Assembly: GCA_009391845.1 (NCBI GenBank)
Contig: QWJG01000002.1
Span: 1-64,000 of the forward strand
Source: Chloroflexota bacterium
GTDB lineage: Bacteria; Chloroflexota; Dehalococcoidia; UBA2979
Direction of reading: 5' to 3'
Length of the DNA stretch: 64,000 nucleotides
Shown here piece after piece: positions 25,641-34,454 of this stretch. Position numbers and translations under genes: made by a program. Below the pieces are notes generated by a model, which worked only from the letters and a program-made list of their open reading frames with translations, searched no databases and was not told the origin of the DNA. The first letter of the stretch is position 1, and each line of letters begins with the position of its first letter.

Positions 25641-26402
25641 TCAAATCAGCGGCCACGGCACACAGCGGTACGGGTACATCTGCGGCAGCACAGGGTGCGA
25701 GGCGAGCGCGTCACAGCGCGTCGCGAACGCCTCGAGTTCGTATCCCGCGAGGCGGTCGCGAAACGGCGCGCTCGTTTCGTCGGCACCGGCGACGCAGGTG
25801 CGCAGACGTCGGATGTCCTCGACCCAGGCAGCCGGCAGTTCGGTGCCCGCGTAATCCCAGATCACGGTACGTAGCTTCTCCACCGAGTTGAAGCAGAGCC
25901 CATTATCGATCCCCCAGATGCGGTCATCGACATCCAGAAGCAGGTGGCCGCCCTTGCGATCGGCGTTGTTCGCGATCAGGTCGAAGGCCGCGAAGCGGAC
26001 GAATTGCTCGTCGAGGCTGTCGCGCTCACGCACCGCAAAGTAGTGCTCGCCGGGATCGTGCTCGATGAAGAGCTGCATCGAGCCGACGCCGTGCTCGCCG
26101 TCCCGTTCGACCGTCGGCGGGATCAGGTCCCAGCCGAGGAGCAGCGATACCTCGTAGGCCGCGATCTCGCGCTGGTAGAGCGTGCCGTACGGAAAGTCGT
26201 GCAGCGGCTGCTCGCCGCGCTCCGGCTTGTACACGCCGAGGCCAGGCCCGAGTTCGTCGTGCTGGAGGTCGGCGAGGAAGACGTAGTTCGAGGAGTCATA
26301 GATCAGGCGGAGCTGGGTGATCTCCGCGTCGCGCAGCGCGTCCGGCACGCGCGGGTCCGCGGGCATCCACGAGTTCCGCAACGACGCCGTCTCTGTCGCC
26401 AT
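25641..26402 (-). CDS. SCO1664-family kinase-like protein
   Basis: A 253-aa protein resembling the PI3/PI4-kinase-like SCO1664 family of actinobacteria and relatives. Motifs match a minimal kinase fold: GPGLGVYKPERGEQPLHDFP (~58-77, nucleotide-binding Lys), LIANNADRKGGHLLLD (~149-164, catalytic loop with DRKGGH) and IWGIDNGLCFN (~168-178, DFG-equivalent). The biological target is unknown. A TACAAT -10 box at 26435-26440 lies upstream of the ATG at 26402. Confidence 0.75.
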   Translation of the reverse strand: MATETASLRNSWMPADPRVPDALRDAEITQLRLIYDSSNYVFLADLQHDELGPGLGVYKPERGEQPLHDFPYGTLYQREIAAYEVSLLLGWDLIPPTVERDGEHGVGSMQLFIEHDPGEHYFAVRERDSLDEQFVRFAAFDLIANNADRKGGHLLLDVDDRIWGIDNGLCFNSVEKLRTVIWDYAGTELPAAWVEDIRRLRTCVAGADETSAPFRDRLAGYELEAFATRCDALASHPVLPQMYPYRCVPWPLI

Positions 26403-26434
26403 GCCCGTCCCGTCGCGCGCCGCTTGCCACCTCG

Positions 26435-26440
26435 ATTGTA
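26435..26440 (-). promoter_or_regulatory. -10 box of the SCO1664-family gene
   Basis: TACAAT on the minus strand, about 33 bases before the ATG at 26402. There is no clear -35 box. Confidence 0.35.
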
Positions 26441-26470
26441 CGAATCGGCGGCGTGGGCCGTGTCGCGCGA

Positions 26471-27301
26471 CTAAACGCCCACCACCTCGCGCTCGGTATG
26501 GCCGAGCACCAGCCGCAGCGCGGTACCGTGCATCACCATCGTGGCGAGCGCCGGCACCGAGGCATCGACGATCGCCCGTGCCGCCTCGATCTCCACGTCG
26601 GCGATCCCGGCCGCGGACAGCGCCGCGGCGTCGGCGCGCAGCGGTTGGGCGAGGAACCGCGCGCCCGAGCGGGCGTAGTAGTAGAGCGCACGACCGCGTC
26701 GGCGGAAGTCGGGGTAGGTGGCGAGGTGTTGCAGTTCGTCCCATGAAGCGCCCAGGTAGCCGGGCCAGTGGGCGAGCAGGCGGTAGAGCTGCGGCGCCTC
26801 CGGGAGCTGCAGGGTCTCCGCGACCGCCGTGAGTTGCGACCCGCCGCTCAGCTCCGCCGGGACGGGCACGTCGAGGTTCGCACGCTCGCGGTCGCGCAGC
26901 TCGCGCGGCTGCGCGCTGCCCTTGCCGCCCAGCTCGGGGCGATCGAACGCCTCGGCGAGCGCGGCACCGGCGAGGAGCGCCTGCGGCTGCAGATAGTGAA
27001 AGACGGCGAGCACCGCCTCGACCTGCTCCAGCTCGGCGGCGGGAAGCGACTGGAGCAGCGCGTCACGCGACAGCAACGGCTCGTACGCCTCCTCGACGGC
27101 GTCGAGGGCCATGTCCGCGAGGTAGAGGGCGCTGCCGAGGAAACCGGCGGTGTCGATGGAGGCGGCGAGCACCGGCCACACGTACGCGAGGTAGTTCGGC
27201 GTGGCTTCCAGCCGCGTGACCAGCTCCGGCGCGACCGGCGAGCGGAAAGCGGCCGCGACCTCGGCGCGGGTCGGGGCAGGTTGCGGGATCGGGGCAATCA
27301 T
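26471..27301 (-). CDS. DehI-like halocarboxylic acid dehalogenase family protein
   Basis: All-helical 276-aa protein resembling DehI, the group I 2-haloacid dehalogenase family that acts on both D and L substrates. Two related halves are visible, NYLAYVWPVLAASIDTAGFL (~40-59) and RLLAHWPGYLGASWDELQHL (~176-195), as in the internal pseudo-dimer of DehI. I could not check the catalytic Asp by alignment, so true dehalogenase activity is not shown. Its ATG lies four bases after the LOG gene stop, so they form an operon. Confidence 0.55.
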   Translation of the reverse strand: MIAPIPQPAPTRAEVAAAFRSPVAPELVTRLEATPNYLAYVWPVLAASIDTAGFLGSALYLADMALDAVEEAYEPLLSRDALLQSLPAAELEQVEAVLAVFHYLQPQALLAGAALAEAFDRPELGGKGSAQPRELRDRERANLDVPVPAELSGGSQLTAVAETLQLPEAPQLYRLLAHWPGYLGASWDELQHLATYPDFRRRGRALYYYARSGARFLAQPLRADAAALSAAGIADVEIEAARAIVDASVPALATMVMHGTALRLVLGHTEREVVGV

Positions 27302-27305
27302 CGGG

Positions 27306-27983
27306 TCAGGCGAGGCTGACGTTGTCGACGCGGGTGCCGTGCATCTCATGCGCCTCGCGCACGATCCGCACGATCTCCTCGGGCGTTTCGACGAGCTGGA
27401 AGAGACCCGGATCCTCGGGTGCGACCAGGCCGCGCTCGACCAGCACCTGTTCGATCCACTCGATAAGCCCGGGCCAGTAGTCCTTGCCAACCAGCAGCAG
27501 CGGGAAGCGACGGATCTTCCCGGTCTGCATCAAGGTGATCGTTTCGAAGAACTCGTCCAGCGTGCCGAACCCGCCGGGGAAGAGGACGAACGCGGTCGCG
27601 TACTTGACCAGCATCACCTTGCGCACGAAGAAGTAGCGGAAGTTCAGCGACAGCGTCTGGTAGGGGTTGGAATCTTGCTCCTCGGGGAGCCGGATATTCA
27701 GGCCGGCCGATCGCGCGCCCGCCTCCACCGCGCCACGGTTGGCGCCCTCCATCACCCCGGGACCACCGCCGGTGACGATTGAGAAGCCGGCCTCGCCAAG
27801 CTGCTTCCCCACCTCGCGGGCCAGTTGGTAGGACGGATCGTCTTCGCTGACGCGCGCGGAGCCGAAGATGGTGACCGCGGGGCGAAGCTGGGCGAGGACG
27901 TCGAAGCCCATCGTGAACTCGGACATGATGCGGAACATCCGCCACGCTTCGCGGGCTGGTTCGTCCCGGGGGTCGAGCTGCAT
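27306..27983 (-). CDS. LOG family / TIGR00730 Rossmann-fold protein
   Basis: A 225-aa protein of the lysine-decarboxylase-like (LOG) family, many of which are cytokinin-riboside or nucleotide 5'-monophosphate phosphoribohydrolases. Motifs: VTIFGSARVSEDDPSY (~37-52), GGGPGVMEGANRGA (~72-85, PGGxGTxxE partner loop) and LFPGGFGTLDEFFE (~137-150). GGGAG precedes the ATG at 27983. It is divergent from ispH and drives the DehI-like gene four bases downstream. Confidence 0.85.
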   Translation of the reverse strand: MQLDPRDEPAREAWRMFRIMSEFTMGFDVLAQLRPAVTIFGSARVSEDDPSYQLAREVGKQLGEAGFSIVTGGGPGVMEGANRGAVEAGARSAGLNIRLPEEQDSNPYQTLSLNFRYFFVRKVMLVKYATAFVLFPGGFGTLDEFFETITLMQTGKIRRFPLLLVGKDYWPGLIEWIEQVLVERGLVAPEDPGLFQLVETPEEIVRIVREAHEMHGTRVDNVSLA

Positions 27984-28068
27984 CGGCGTCTCCCGTGCTG
28001 CATTGGATTCGACCGTAGCACCGCCGGGAGGGGTCGCGAGCCGGGGATGGCCCCAAGGCGCTGCCCGG

Positions 28069-28074
28069 TAGAAT
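28069..28074 (+). promoter_or_regulatory. -10 box of ispH
   Basis: TAGAAT (five of six to consensus) lies 19 bases before the ispH ATG, with GGAGG between them. No clear -35 box is present. Confidence 0.4.
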
Positions 28075-28092
28075 GTGGAGGACGGAGGCGCC

Positions 28093-29010
28093 ATGCCACA
28101 CACGTTGCTGCTCGCCGAACCGCGCGGTTTCTGCGCGGGGGTGGTGCGCGCGATCGATGTCCTCAACGAGGTGCTCGACCGCGAGGAACCGCCGATCTAC
28201 GCGTTCCACGAGATCGTGCACAACCGGCACGTCGTCGATGGCTTCCGGGCGCGCGGCGCCATCTTCATCGACACGATCGCGGAGGTCCCCGAGGGCGCGC
28301 GGATCGTGTTCTCCGCGCACGGCATTTCGCCAGAGGTCGTGGCCGCGGCCCACGCACGTCACCTGCGCGTGATCGACGCCACTTGCCCGCTGGTCACGAA
28401 GGTCCACCTGGAGGCGAAGAAGGCGGCCAAGGACGGCTTCGACGTGCTCCTCGTTGGCCACGAGGGCCATGACGAGGTGGTCGGGACGAAGGGCGAAGCG
28501 CCGGAACGCACGACGGTCGTCGACTCGCCGGCGGACGTGGCCGCGGTCGCCGCGACCGGGCGCAAGAAGTTCGTGGTGACGCAGACGACGCTGTCCGTCG
28601 ACGACACAGCGGCAACGATCGCGGAGATCCGTAGCCGCTTCCCGGAAGCCGAGATCCGCAACGACATCTGCTACGCGACGACCAACCGGCAGGCAGCGGT
28701 GCGGGCGATCGCGGAACGCGCGGACCTCGTGATCGTCGTCGGTTCGGCGAACTCCAGCAACAGCGTGCGGCTGCAAGAGGTCGCCGCGAGCATGGGCACG
28801 GCCGCCTACCGCGTGGACGGCATCGCCGAGATCGATCCGCGCTGGTACGAGGGCGTTGCGATCGTCGGCCTGAGCGCGGGCGCGTCCGTGCCGGACTCGC
28901 TGCTCGATCCGATCATCGACGATCTGCGGACGCGCGGCGTGACGAAGGTGGAGCCGGTGATCGTCGCGGAAGAAACGATCGAGTTCCGACCGCCGGTGAT
29001 CAGCGCCTAG
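28093..29010 (+). CDS. ispH: 4-hydroxy-3-methylbut-2-enyl diphosphate reductase (IspH/LytB)
   Basis: Iron-sulfur enzyme that makes IPP and DMAPP in the last step of the MEP isoprenoid pathway. The 305-aa product has the three cluster Cys residues at 14 (PRGFCAGVVRA), 98 (IDATCPLVTK) and 193 (NDICYATTNRQ), and the catalytic Glu region TQTTLSVDDT. The ATG at 28093 follows GGAGG. Length and motifs are canonical. It implies that this organism uses the MEP rather than the mevalonate route. Confidence 0.95.
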   Translation: MPHTLLLAEPRGFCAGVVRAIDVLNEVLDREEPPIYAFHEIVHNRHVVDGFRARGAIFIDTIAEVPEGARIVFSAHGISPEVVAAAHARHLRVIDATCPLVTKVHLEAKKAAKDGFDVLLVGHEGHDEVVGTKGEAPERTTVVDSPADVAAVAATGRKKFVVTQTTLSVDDTAATIAEIRSRFPEAEIRNDICYATTNRQAAVRAIAERADLVIVVGSANSSNSVRLQEVAASMGTAAYRVDGIAEIDPRWYEGVAIVGLSAGASVPDSLLDPIIDDLRTRGVTKVEPVIVAEETIEFRPPVISA

Positions 29011-29026
29011 CCACGGCCGACTCGCG

Positions 29027-29773
29027 TCAGCGGATCACGTAGCCCACGCCGCGAACGGTCTTGATCGTGCCCGACAGGCCGGCGGCATTCAGCTTGCCGC
29101 GCAAGCGCGAGATATGCGCCTCGACGTAGTTCCGTGAGCCGAAGGTCTCGTAGCCCCAGATCGCCTGCGAGATCTGATCCGGCGCCACCACCTCGGTGCG
29201 GCGTTCCAGGAGCAGTTGGAGCACGGCGAACTCTTTCGGAGTCAGCGCCAGCGGATCCTCGCCCCGCAAGAGTTCGTGAGAGCGCACGTGCATCACGAGC
29301 CCGTCCGGGCCGTGCAGCTCGTTGCTGCGGCGCACCGAGTGCTCGCGGCGCACCAGCACGCGTACGCGCCGATCCAGCTCACGGGGATACACGGGCCTCG
29401 CGAGGTAGTCCTCCGCGCCGTGATCGAACGCCCCCACGCGGTTCTCCGCGCTGGCATCCGGTCCGACGATGATCAGCGGGAGGTCGCTGAAGGTCCGGAG
29501 GCTCTTGGCGCCATCGAGCGCCAGTTCGTTGGACTCGGAGAACAGGACCAAAACGTCCGCCTATTGTTGCTCCAGCCATTCGATCGCGGCGTCGGTCGAC
29601 ACGACAGCGGACACCTGGTGCTGGAGTGGCCGGAGTTCGGCGGCCAGGCGAACGCTCGCCATCTCATCGCGATCGATCAGCAGGAGCCGGATCGGATCGG
29701 AACCGGGGTCCGACGGGCGGACGGCATCGGTCGTCGCTGCGTTGGCAGGCCAGGGGGGTTGCGAGACCGTCAC
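29027..29773 (-). pseudogene. OmpR/PhoB-type response regulator with in-frame amber stop
   Basis: A two-domain response regulator, 247 codons if read through. It starts at a GTG (29773, AAGGGAG upstream). The receiver domain begins RLLLIDRDEMASVRLAAEL and stops at a TAG (29561-29563) after WLEQQ. The same frame then continues ADVLVLFSESNELALDG..., through GAEDYLARPVYPREL to an intact winged-helix DNA-binding domain (LALTPKEFAVLQLLLERR; YVEAHISRLRGKLNAAG; IKTVRGVGYVIR). The receiver is also atypical: the phosphoacceptor Asp position reads VLFSES and the conserved Lys is Arg. A CAG-to-TAG change would explain the stop. A TTG at 29551 could restart translation but has no ribosome site. Confidence 0.8.
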
Positions 29774-29910
29774 GGGCGCGAACTCCCTTCGCGGGTGCCG
29801 GGGTCCGCGCAGGCCGCGCAGACCAGTCACTCACGAACGGTAACGCTGTCGAATGCCTGACTTTCTGACGAAAGCGTGAGCATGCTGAGGCGAAACCGGG
29901 AAGTTGACGG

Positions 29911-30696
29911 CTAGTTGATCGCACCGTCAGCAAGGAACGAGAGAAGCAACATCCGGAAGCGCTCGCGTGCGTCCTGATATACGCCGTGCCCGACACCTTC
30001 GAGGATCTCCAGCCGTGCGGACGGGATCTTCCGCGAGATCACCACCGACCCGCCGGCTCCCGCGACCACGTCGCTGCCACCCGCGACGATCAGCGTCGGG
30101 CACTCGATCCGATCGAGGTACGGCGTCAGTGGGTGCTCGCGGAGCGATGCCGTCGCGCGCGCCTGCGCGACGTACGAGTCCAGGTGCTCCGGCGCAATCG
30201 CCGGTGGTGCGGCCGCGGATACGGTCGCGTGGCCCTCGAACGCCGGCGGCAGATCGCGGCCGGCGATCGCCTGCTCACCCAGCCGTGCCAGCTCGCCTCG
30301 GGCGTACCAGTTCTCGCTCGCGCCGACGTTGACCTCGCTCGAGGTGGAGTCCAGCACCAGCGCGGCGCAGCGCTCCGGGTAATCGAGGGCGAAGCGCTGG
30401 GTCAGCACCCCACCCCACGAAACGCCGTGAATGATCGCGCGCTCGATCTCCAGGTCATCCAGCAGTGCGGCGAGGTCCGCCGCGTACAACGGCAGCGAGT
30501 ACTTCGGCGCCGGCCCGGACTTGCCGAGGCCGCGCTGATCCCAGGCGACCGTGCGGAACCGCTCCGCGTACCAGGGCAGGTCGTCGCGCACGAAGCCCGC
30601 GGAGTTCCCGCCCAGGCCGTTACAGAACACGTACGGCGTGCCATCGCCCGCCACCGTGTAGTGGATCCGCACGCCGTTCAGCTCCGTGTCAGCCAT
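29911..30696 (-). CDS. Alpha/beta hydrolase
   Basis: A 261-aa alpha/beta-hydrolase-fold enzyme. The oxyanion region is FCNGLGGNSAGF, the nucleophile elbow HGVSWGGVLTQRF (Ser at ~94), the acid in LIVAGGSDVV, and the catalytic His in EGVGHGVYQDARE. It resembles 3-oxoadipate enol-lactonase and haloperoxidase-like members, but the substrate is unknown. AGGAG precedes the ATG. It follows pabC by 16 bp and may be part of that operon without sharing its pathway. Confidence 0.85.
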   Translation of the reverse strand: MADTELNGVRIHYTVAGDGTPYVFCNGLGGNSAGFVRDDLPWYAERFRTVAWDQRGLGKSGPAPKYSLPLYAADLAALLDDLEIERAIIHGVSWGGVLTQRFALDYPERCAALVLDSTSSEVNVGASENWYARGELARLGEQAIAGRDLPPAFEGHATVSAAAPPAIAPEHLDSYVAQARATASLREHPLTPYLDRIECPTLIVAGGSDVVAGAGGSVVISRKIPSARLEILEGVGHGVYQDARERFRMLLLSFLADGAIN

Positions 30697-30712
30697 CTGA
30701 TCGCTCCTCTGC

Positions 30713-31579
30713 TCAGCCCGCCGGGCATTCCGCTGCCAGTAGACGTGCGTGACCCTGAGCGAGCCGCACGGTGAGCGGCCCGGGTGCCGCGCCGGACCAG
30801 CACTGCCGACCGTCCGCCCGGATCGCCGTGACTGGGTATGCGCCGGCGATGCTACTGGACGTGAAGACCTCGGTGGCGCGCACGAACGCGTCGAGGGTGA
30901 GCGTCCGCTCCGCGGTGGGGATGCCCTCGGAGGCGGCGATCTCGAGGAACGCGTCGCGTGTCACGCCGGGGACCGGGCCGTCCGCGAGCGGCGGGGTCAC
31001 GAGGACGCCATCGATCACCGCGAAGATGTTGGCGGTCGCCGCTTCGCAGACGTCACCGCGGGTATTGAGCAGCAACGCGTCGGAGGCGCCGGCAGCACGT
31101 GCCTCGGCGCGTGCGATCAGATAGACGAGGTAGTGCGCGTGCTTGGCGAAGCCGAGCGGGCGCGTCGGATCGACGCGTTGCGAGGCCAGCGCCAGCGTCA
31201 GCGGTTGCGGGGCTGGCGCGGTCAGGTCGAGCGGATCGGCGACAACGATCACCGAGGGCGATCGGGCAAGCCCGAGGTCCGGCCCGTTGAGGATGCCCGG
31301 GCTGACGCTCAGGCGGACGCGTCCCTCGCTGATGCGATTCGCCTCGAGGGTCTGCGCCACCGCCGCGGCGAGTTCGCCGTCGGATGGCGCGGGCGTACCG
31401 ATCGCCTCGAGGCCGGCGCGGAGCCGTGCGAGATGCCCGCCAAGGCGGAAGATCCGCCCGTTCGAGGCGCGCATGCTCTCGAAGCAGGCGATGCCGTAGC
31501 GGACGGCGGCGTCGTCGATCGAGACCGTCGCCTCGGTGCGCGGGACCAGCGCGCCATCGACGTAGGCGAGCGCGGTCAC
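30713..31579 (-). CDS. pabC: Aminotransferase class IV, probable aminodeoxychorismate lyase
   Basis: PLP enzyme of fold type IV, 288 aa, predicted to release pyruvate from 4-amino-4-deoxychorismate to give p-aminobenzoate for folate. Signatures: VDDAAVRYGIACFESMRA-type N-terminus, the PLP Lys in LGFAKHAHYLVYL (~145-157), and EAATANIFAVIDGVLVTPPL with PGVTRDAFLEIA. The GTG overlaps the pabB stop by four bases (GTGA). That context favours pabC over a branched-chain or D-amino acid aminotransferase, which look alike. Confidence 0.8.
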   Translation of the reverse strand: MTALAYVDGALVPRTEATVSIDDAAVRYGIACFESMRASNGRIFRLGGHLARLRAGLEAIGTPAPSDGELAAAVAQTLEANRISEGRVRLSVSPGILNGPDLGLARSPSVIVVADPLDLTAPAPQPLTLALASQRVDPTRPLGFAKHAHYLVYLIARAEARAAGASDALLLNTRGDVCEAATANIFAVIDGVLVTPPLADGPVPGVTRDAFLEIAASEGIPTAERTLTLDAFVRATEVFTSSSIAGAYPVTAIRADGRQCWSGAAPGPLTVRLAQGHARLLAAECPAG

Positions 31580-33126
31580 GGCGCCGGCCGGCGCGCGCCT
31601 CGAGGCGAAACGCGCTCCGGGGTGGCCGGCACCTCGGAATCGGCTGGTACCTCGGATGCCTCGTCCGGCAGCGCGACGCCGAGGGCGCGTGCCATTCCGC
31701 GCGCCTTGTCGAGCGTCTCCGTGTACTCAGCCTCGGCCTCGGAGTCGTGCACGATCGCTCCACCGACATGGAGGTGTGCGACGCCGTCGGCGAGGGTGAG
31801 CGTGCGAATCGCGATATTCAGATCGAGACGCCCGTGCGCCGAGACATAGCCGATCGACCCGGTATAGACGCCGCGGACAGTCGGCTCGAGTTCGTCGATG
31901 ATCTCCAGCGCGCGAATCTTCGGCGCGCCGGTAATCGAACCGCCGGGGAACGTCGCGCGCAGCAGCGCCTCCAGGCCGACGCCACCTCGCCGCTCCGCCG
32001 TCACCGTCGAGGTCAGGTGGTGCACCTGGCGGTACGACTCCAGCCGCGCCAGCTCCGGCACCGCGACGCTCCCGGTGCGCGCGACGCGCCCCAGGTCGTT
32101 GCGTTCGAGGTCAACGATCATCACGTGCTCGGCGCGATCCTTGCTGCTCGCAAGCAGCTCCGCCGCGAGCGCGCGATCAGCGGCCTCGGTCGCTCCACGC
32201 GGTCGCGTGCCTTTGATCGGCCGCGTCTCCAGGTAGGAACCGTCGGCGAGCAAGAAGCGCTCCGGCGAGGATGACAGGATCTCCACACCAGAGAGTTCGT
32301 CGCGGAGATCGAGGTACGCGGAAAATGGCGCGGGGCTTACCCGGCGCAGCGTCCCGTAGAGATCAAACCCACTGTCCGAGCACAGCGTGGAGAACCGCTG
32401 CGACAGGTTCACCTGGTAGATGTCGCCGGCCTCGATGTAGCGCCGCGCGCGATCGACACCGGCGAGGTAGCGCTCCCGGCTCATATTCGCGCGGAGCGGC
32501 GTCCGCCCGCTGGAGGGCGGCGCGGTCGCCGCGCGGTCCCGGCCGAGCGCGAGGTTGGCGCGCAAGCGCACGACCGCGTCCGGGCGTCCGACCAGCCACG
32601 CCCGACCGTGCTGGCAGTCCTCGACGACCGCCGCGTCGTACCAGCCGAACGCGAGGTCCGGCGCGCCAACGTCGTCGATTGTGGTGGCGGGCAATAACTC
32701 AATCTCGCGCCCCAACTCGAATCCGAGATAGCCGATCGCGCCGCCGGCGAACGGCAGCGCGACCGCGTCCTGAGCTGTGAAGTCGGGGGCCGAAGAGTCC
32801 GGGGCCGAGGAGTCGAGGGCGCCCTCGGGTGGGTCGCCGGGCACGAGCGGCGGCAGAGACGACGGCTCCGCCTCGATCAGCGCGGCCAGCGCGGCGAGTG
32901 CACCGGGCGCAAGGCGCTGCGGCCCTGCCGGGCCGCTGAGCAGGACGTCCTCGCCGTATGCGACCAGGCGCCAACGCGGATCGCTGGCGACGATCGACCA
33001 GCGCCCGCGCGGCGCGGTGGTGTCGGACGAGTCGATCCAGACGAGGCCCGAACGGTCGCGCAGCAGCGCTGCCGCGTCCGCGGCGCTCCCCTGCCAGCTC
33101 TCGATCGTGGGCTCACTGAGGCCCAT
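31576..33126 (-). CDS. pabB: Aminodeoxychorismate synthase component I
   Basis: Chorismate-binding enzyme of 516 aa that makes 4-amino-4-deoxychorismate for folate synthesis. The C-terminal catalytic domain has SSSPERFLLADG, then ETRPIKGTRPRG; the Lys of PIKGT is the PabB hallmark where TrpE has Ala. HVMIVDLERNDLGRVA, TFPGGSITGAPK and YTGSIGYVS complete it. A short DSSAPDSSAPDFTA repeat lies near residue 130. The tail after ~490 is Pro/Glu-rich. I chose the ATG at 33126 because a TAGAAT box (33162-33167) lies between it and a further GTG at 33180. The amidotransferase subunit (pabA) is not in the window. Confidence 0.85.
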   Translation of the reverse strand: MGLSEPTIESWQGSAADAAALLRDRSGLVWIDSSDTTAPRGRWSIVASDPRWRLVAYGEDVLLSGPAGPQRLAPGALAALAALIEAEPSSLPPLVPGDPPEGALDSSAPDSSAPDFTAQDAVALPFAGGAIGYLGFELGREIELLPATTIDDVGAPDLAFGWYDAAVVEDCQHGRAWLVGRPDAVVRLRANLALGRDRAATAPPSSGRTPLRANMSRERYLAGVDRARRYIEAGDIYQVNLSQRFSTLCSDSGFDLYGTLRRVSPAPFSAYLDLRDELSGVEILSSSPERFLLADGSYLETRPIKGTRPRGATEAADRALAAELLASSKDRAEHVMIVDLERNDLGRVARTGSVAVPELARLESYRQVHHLTSTVTAERRGGVGLEALLRATFPGGSITGAPKIRALEIIDELEPTVRGVYTGSIGYVSAHGRLDLNIAIRTLTLADGVAHLHVGGAIVHDSEAEAEYTETLDKARGMARALGVALPDEASEVPADSEVPATPERVSPRGARRPAP

Positions 33127-33161
33127 GCACGCCTCGATCTGGTCGCGCTGGTGACGATCCG

Positions 33162-33167
33162 ATTCTA
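33162..33167 (-). promoter_or_regulatory. -10 box of pabB
   Basis: TAGAAT on the minus strand, 35 bases before the ATG at 33126. It matches the ispH -10 box exactly and helps fix the pabB start. No -35 box is evident. Confidence 0.4.
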
Positions 33168-33200
33168 GGCCCTCAGCCACGGCTGGCCTACGCTGGAGCG

Positions 33201-33626
33201 ATGTCCCGACACCAGCTCCTCTCCCTGCTTAACGTCGCGCTGTCGCTCGCCATCCTCGGCATCCTGATCGCGGTGCTGGTGCCGGCCGAGTGGCTCGGTA
33301 GCGCCAACGCTCCGCTGCGCCGGGTCTCGGAACGCGAGTCGTGGCTGATCCACGGCACGCTCTTCGCGAGCTTGAGCGGGGTCGTCGGGCTGCGATTGCT
33401 GGCGGCAGCGCCGTCGCAGTTCACGCGTGGCTGGATCCTGCTGGCGGTCGTGCTGATCGCGGCCCTCGCCACTGGCACCGAGCTGGCACAGCTTCGTGTC
33501 CACGGTCGCGACGCGACCCCCGGCGACTGGCTGGCGGATCTGACCGGCATGTGGCTCGGCCTCGGCACCGCCGCGCTGATCGGCCCGACCCTGATCGCGT
33601 GGCTGACCAGCGAACCAGCACGCTAG
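33201..33626 (+). CDS. VanZ family membrane protein
   Basis: A 141-aa integral membrane protein with four predicted helices (LLNVALSLAILGILIAVLV, LIHGTLFASLSGVVGLRLL, GWILLAVVLIAALATG, GMWLGLGTAALIGPTLIAWL). The conserved VanZ segment GTELAQLRVHGRDATPGDWLAD, an acidic/Gln plus R-D-x-x-x-x-D pattern, lies at ~92-113. VanZ proteins are linked to teicoplanin tolerance or envelope processes, but most members are uncharacterised. GGAGCG precedes the ATG. Confidence 0.75.
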   Translation: MSRHQLLSLLNVALSLAILGILIAVLVPAEWLGSANAPLRRVSERESWLIHGTLFASLSGVVGLRLLAAAPSQFTRGWILLAVVLIAALATGTELAQLRVHGRDATPGDWLADLTGMWLGLGTAALIGPTLIAWLTSEPAR

Positions 33627-33652
33627 ACACTCCCGAGGCGCCAGTGCCGCGC

Positions 33653-33668
33653 CCCCCGTTGGCGGGGG
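33653..33668. terminator. Hairpin between convergent VanZ and SUMF1-like genes
   Basis: CCCCCG TTGG CGGGGG forms a 6-bp G/C stem with a four-base loop between the two converging stop codons. There is no T-run, so this is a weak call. Confidence 0.35.
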
Positions 33669-33682
33669 ATTCAGCGCGGGAC

Positions 33683-34417
33683 TCAGCGCGAGGCGTACAC
33701 GCGCATGCCATAGTCGTTGTAGCGCCGATCGGGATCGAGCGAGGAGCGCGCGCTGATCCGCGAGACCTTCACACGGTGCCGCCACGAGCCACCTCGCGAG
33801 GCGCGCCGCGCACCCTCCGGTACGCCGGCCGGGTCCACCGCGGGCAGTCCCGCGTACCCGTCCTTCGCGTACCAATCGCTGCACCATTCGTGGACGCTGT
33901 CGCCCATGTGGAGGAGGCCAAAGCCGTTTGGTGGCGACGAGCCGATCCTCGGTGGCCGGTCCATACCCGCCGCTCCGGGCGCGTACGCGCCCTCAATCCA
34001 GGGCTCGTCTCCCCACGGATAGAGCGCGTCCAGCAGGTCCCCGCGCGCCGCGAACTCTCGTTCCGCCTCGGTGGGGAGCCGGCACTCCTGCGCGACGACC
34101 TCACTAAGCCAGGCAGAGTAGGCGAGCGCGTCGTGCCAGTTCACGCCAACGACCGGCTGGTCCGGCTGGTTGAATCGATCATCCTCGAGGAATGGCAGTG
34201 GCTCGTGGCCGGTTGCTTCGCGGAACGCCTCGAACTCGCGATTGGAGACCGGGGTCAACGCAACGGCGAAGGGTGCGACGCGGACCTCGCGAACCGGGCC
34301 TTCGTCGGCGCGCAGCGTGGAGCCCATACAGAAGGCGCCACCGGCCAATTCGACGAACGGCGTGGCGACGGGCCCATCGGCCAATAGACGGGTGATTCGC
34401 GCGTCTGGGGACATCAT
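33683..34417 (-). CDS. SUMF1/FGE-fold protein lacking the catalytic cysteines
   Basis: A 244-aa protein with the formylglycine-generating-enzyme (sulfatase-modifying factor) fold. Signatures: FVELAGGAFCMGSTLRADEGP, PVSNREFEAFREATGH, PVVGVNWHDALAYSAWLSE, CRLPTEAEREFAARG, YPWGDE, GLLHMGDSVHEWCSDW, RRASRGGSWRH and NDYGMRVYASR. The Cys pair that oxidises substrate in true FGE normally follows RGGSW; here the segment reads RHRVKVSRISARSSL with no Cys. It is therefore more likely a C-type-lectin-like or non-heme-iron relative with another job. It is divergent from rex, with a leaderless-type -10 (TAGCAT, 34423-34428). Confidence 0.8.
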   Translation of the reverse strand: MMSPDARITRLLADGPVATPFVELAGGAFCMGSTLRADEGPVREVRVAPFAVALTPVSNREFEAFREATGHEPLPFLEDDRFNQPDQPVVGVNWHDALAYSAWLSEVVAQECRLPTEAEREFAARGDLLDALYPWGDEPWIEGAYAPGAAGMDRPPRIGSSPPNGFGLLHMGDSVHEWCSDWYAKDGYAGLPAVDPAGVPEGARRASRGGSWRHRVKVSRISARSSLDPDRRYNDYGMRVYASR

Positions 34418-34422
34418 GCGTG

Positions 34423-34428
34423 ATGCTA
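34423..34428 (-). promoter_or_regulatory. -10 box of SUMF1-like gene, leaderless type
   Basis: TAGCAT on the minus strand ends five bases before the ATG at 34417, leaving no room for a ribosome-binding site. Confidence 0.3.
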
Positions 34429-34454
34429 TCAGCGACTGGCGCGTCGCTTCATAG

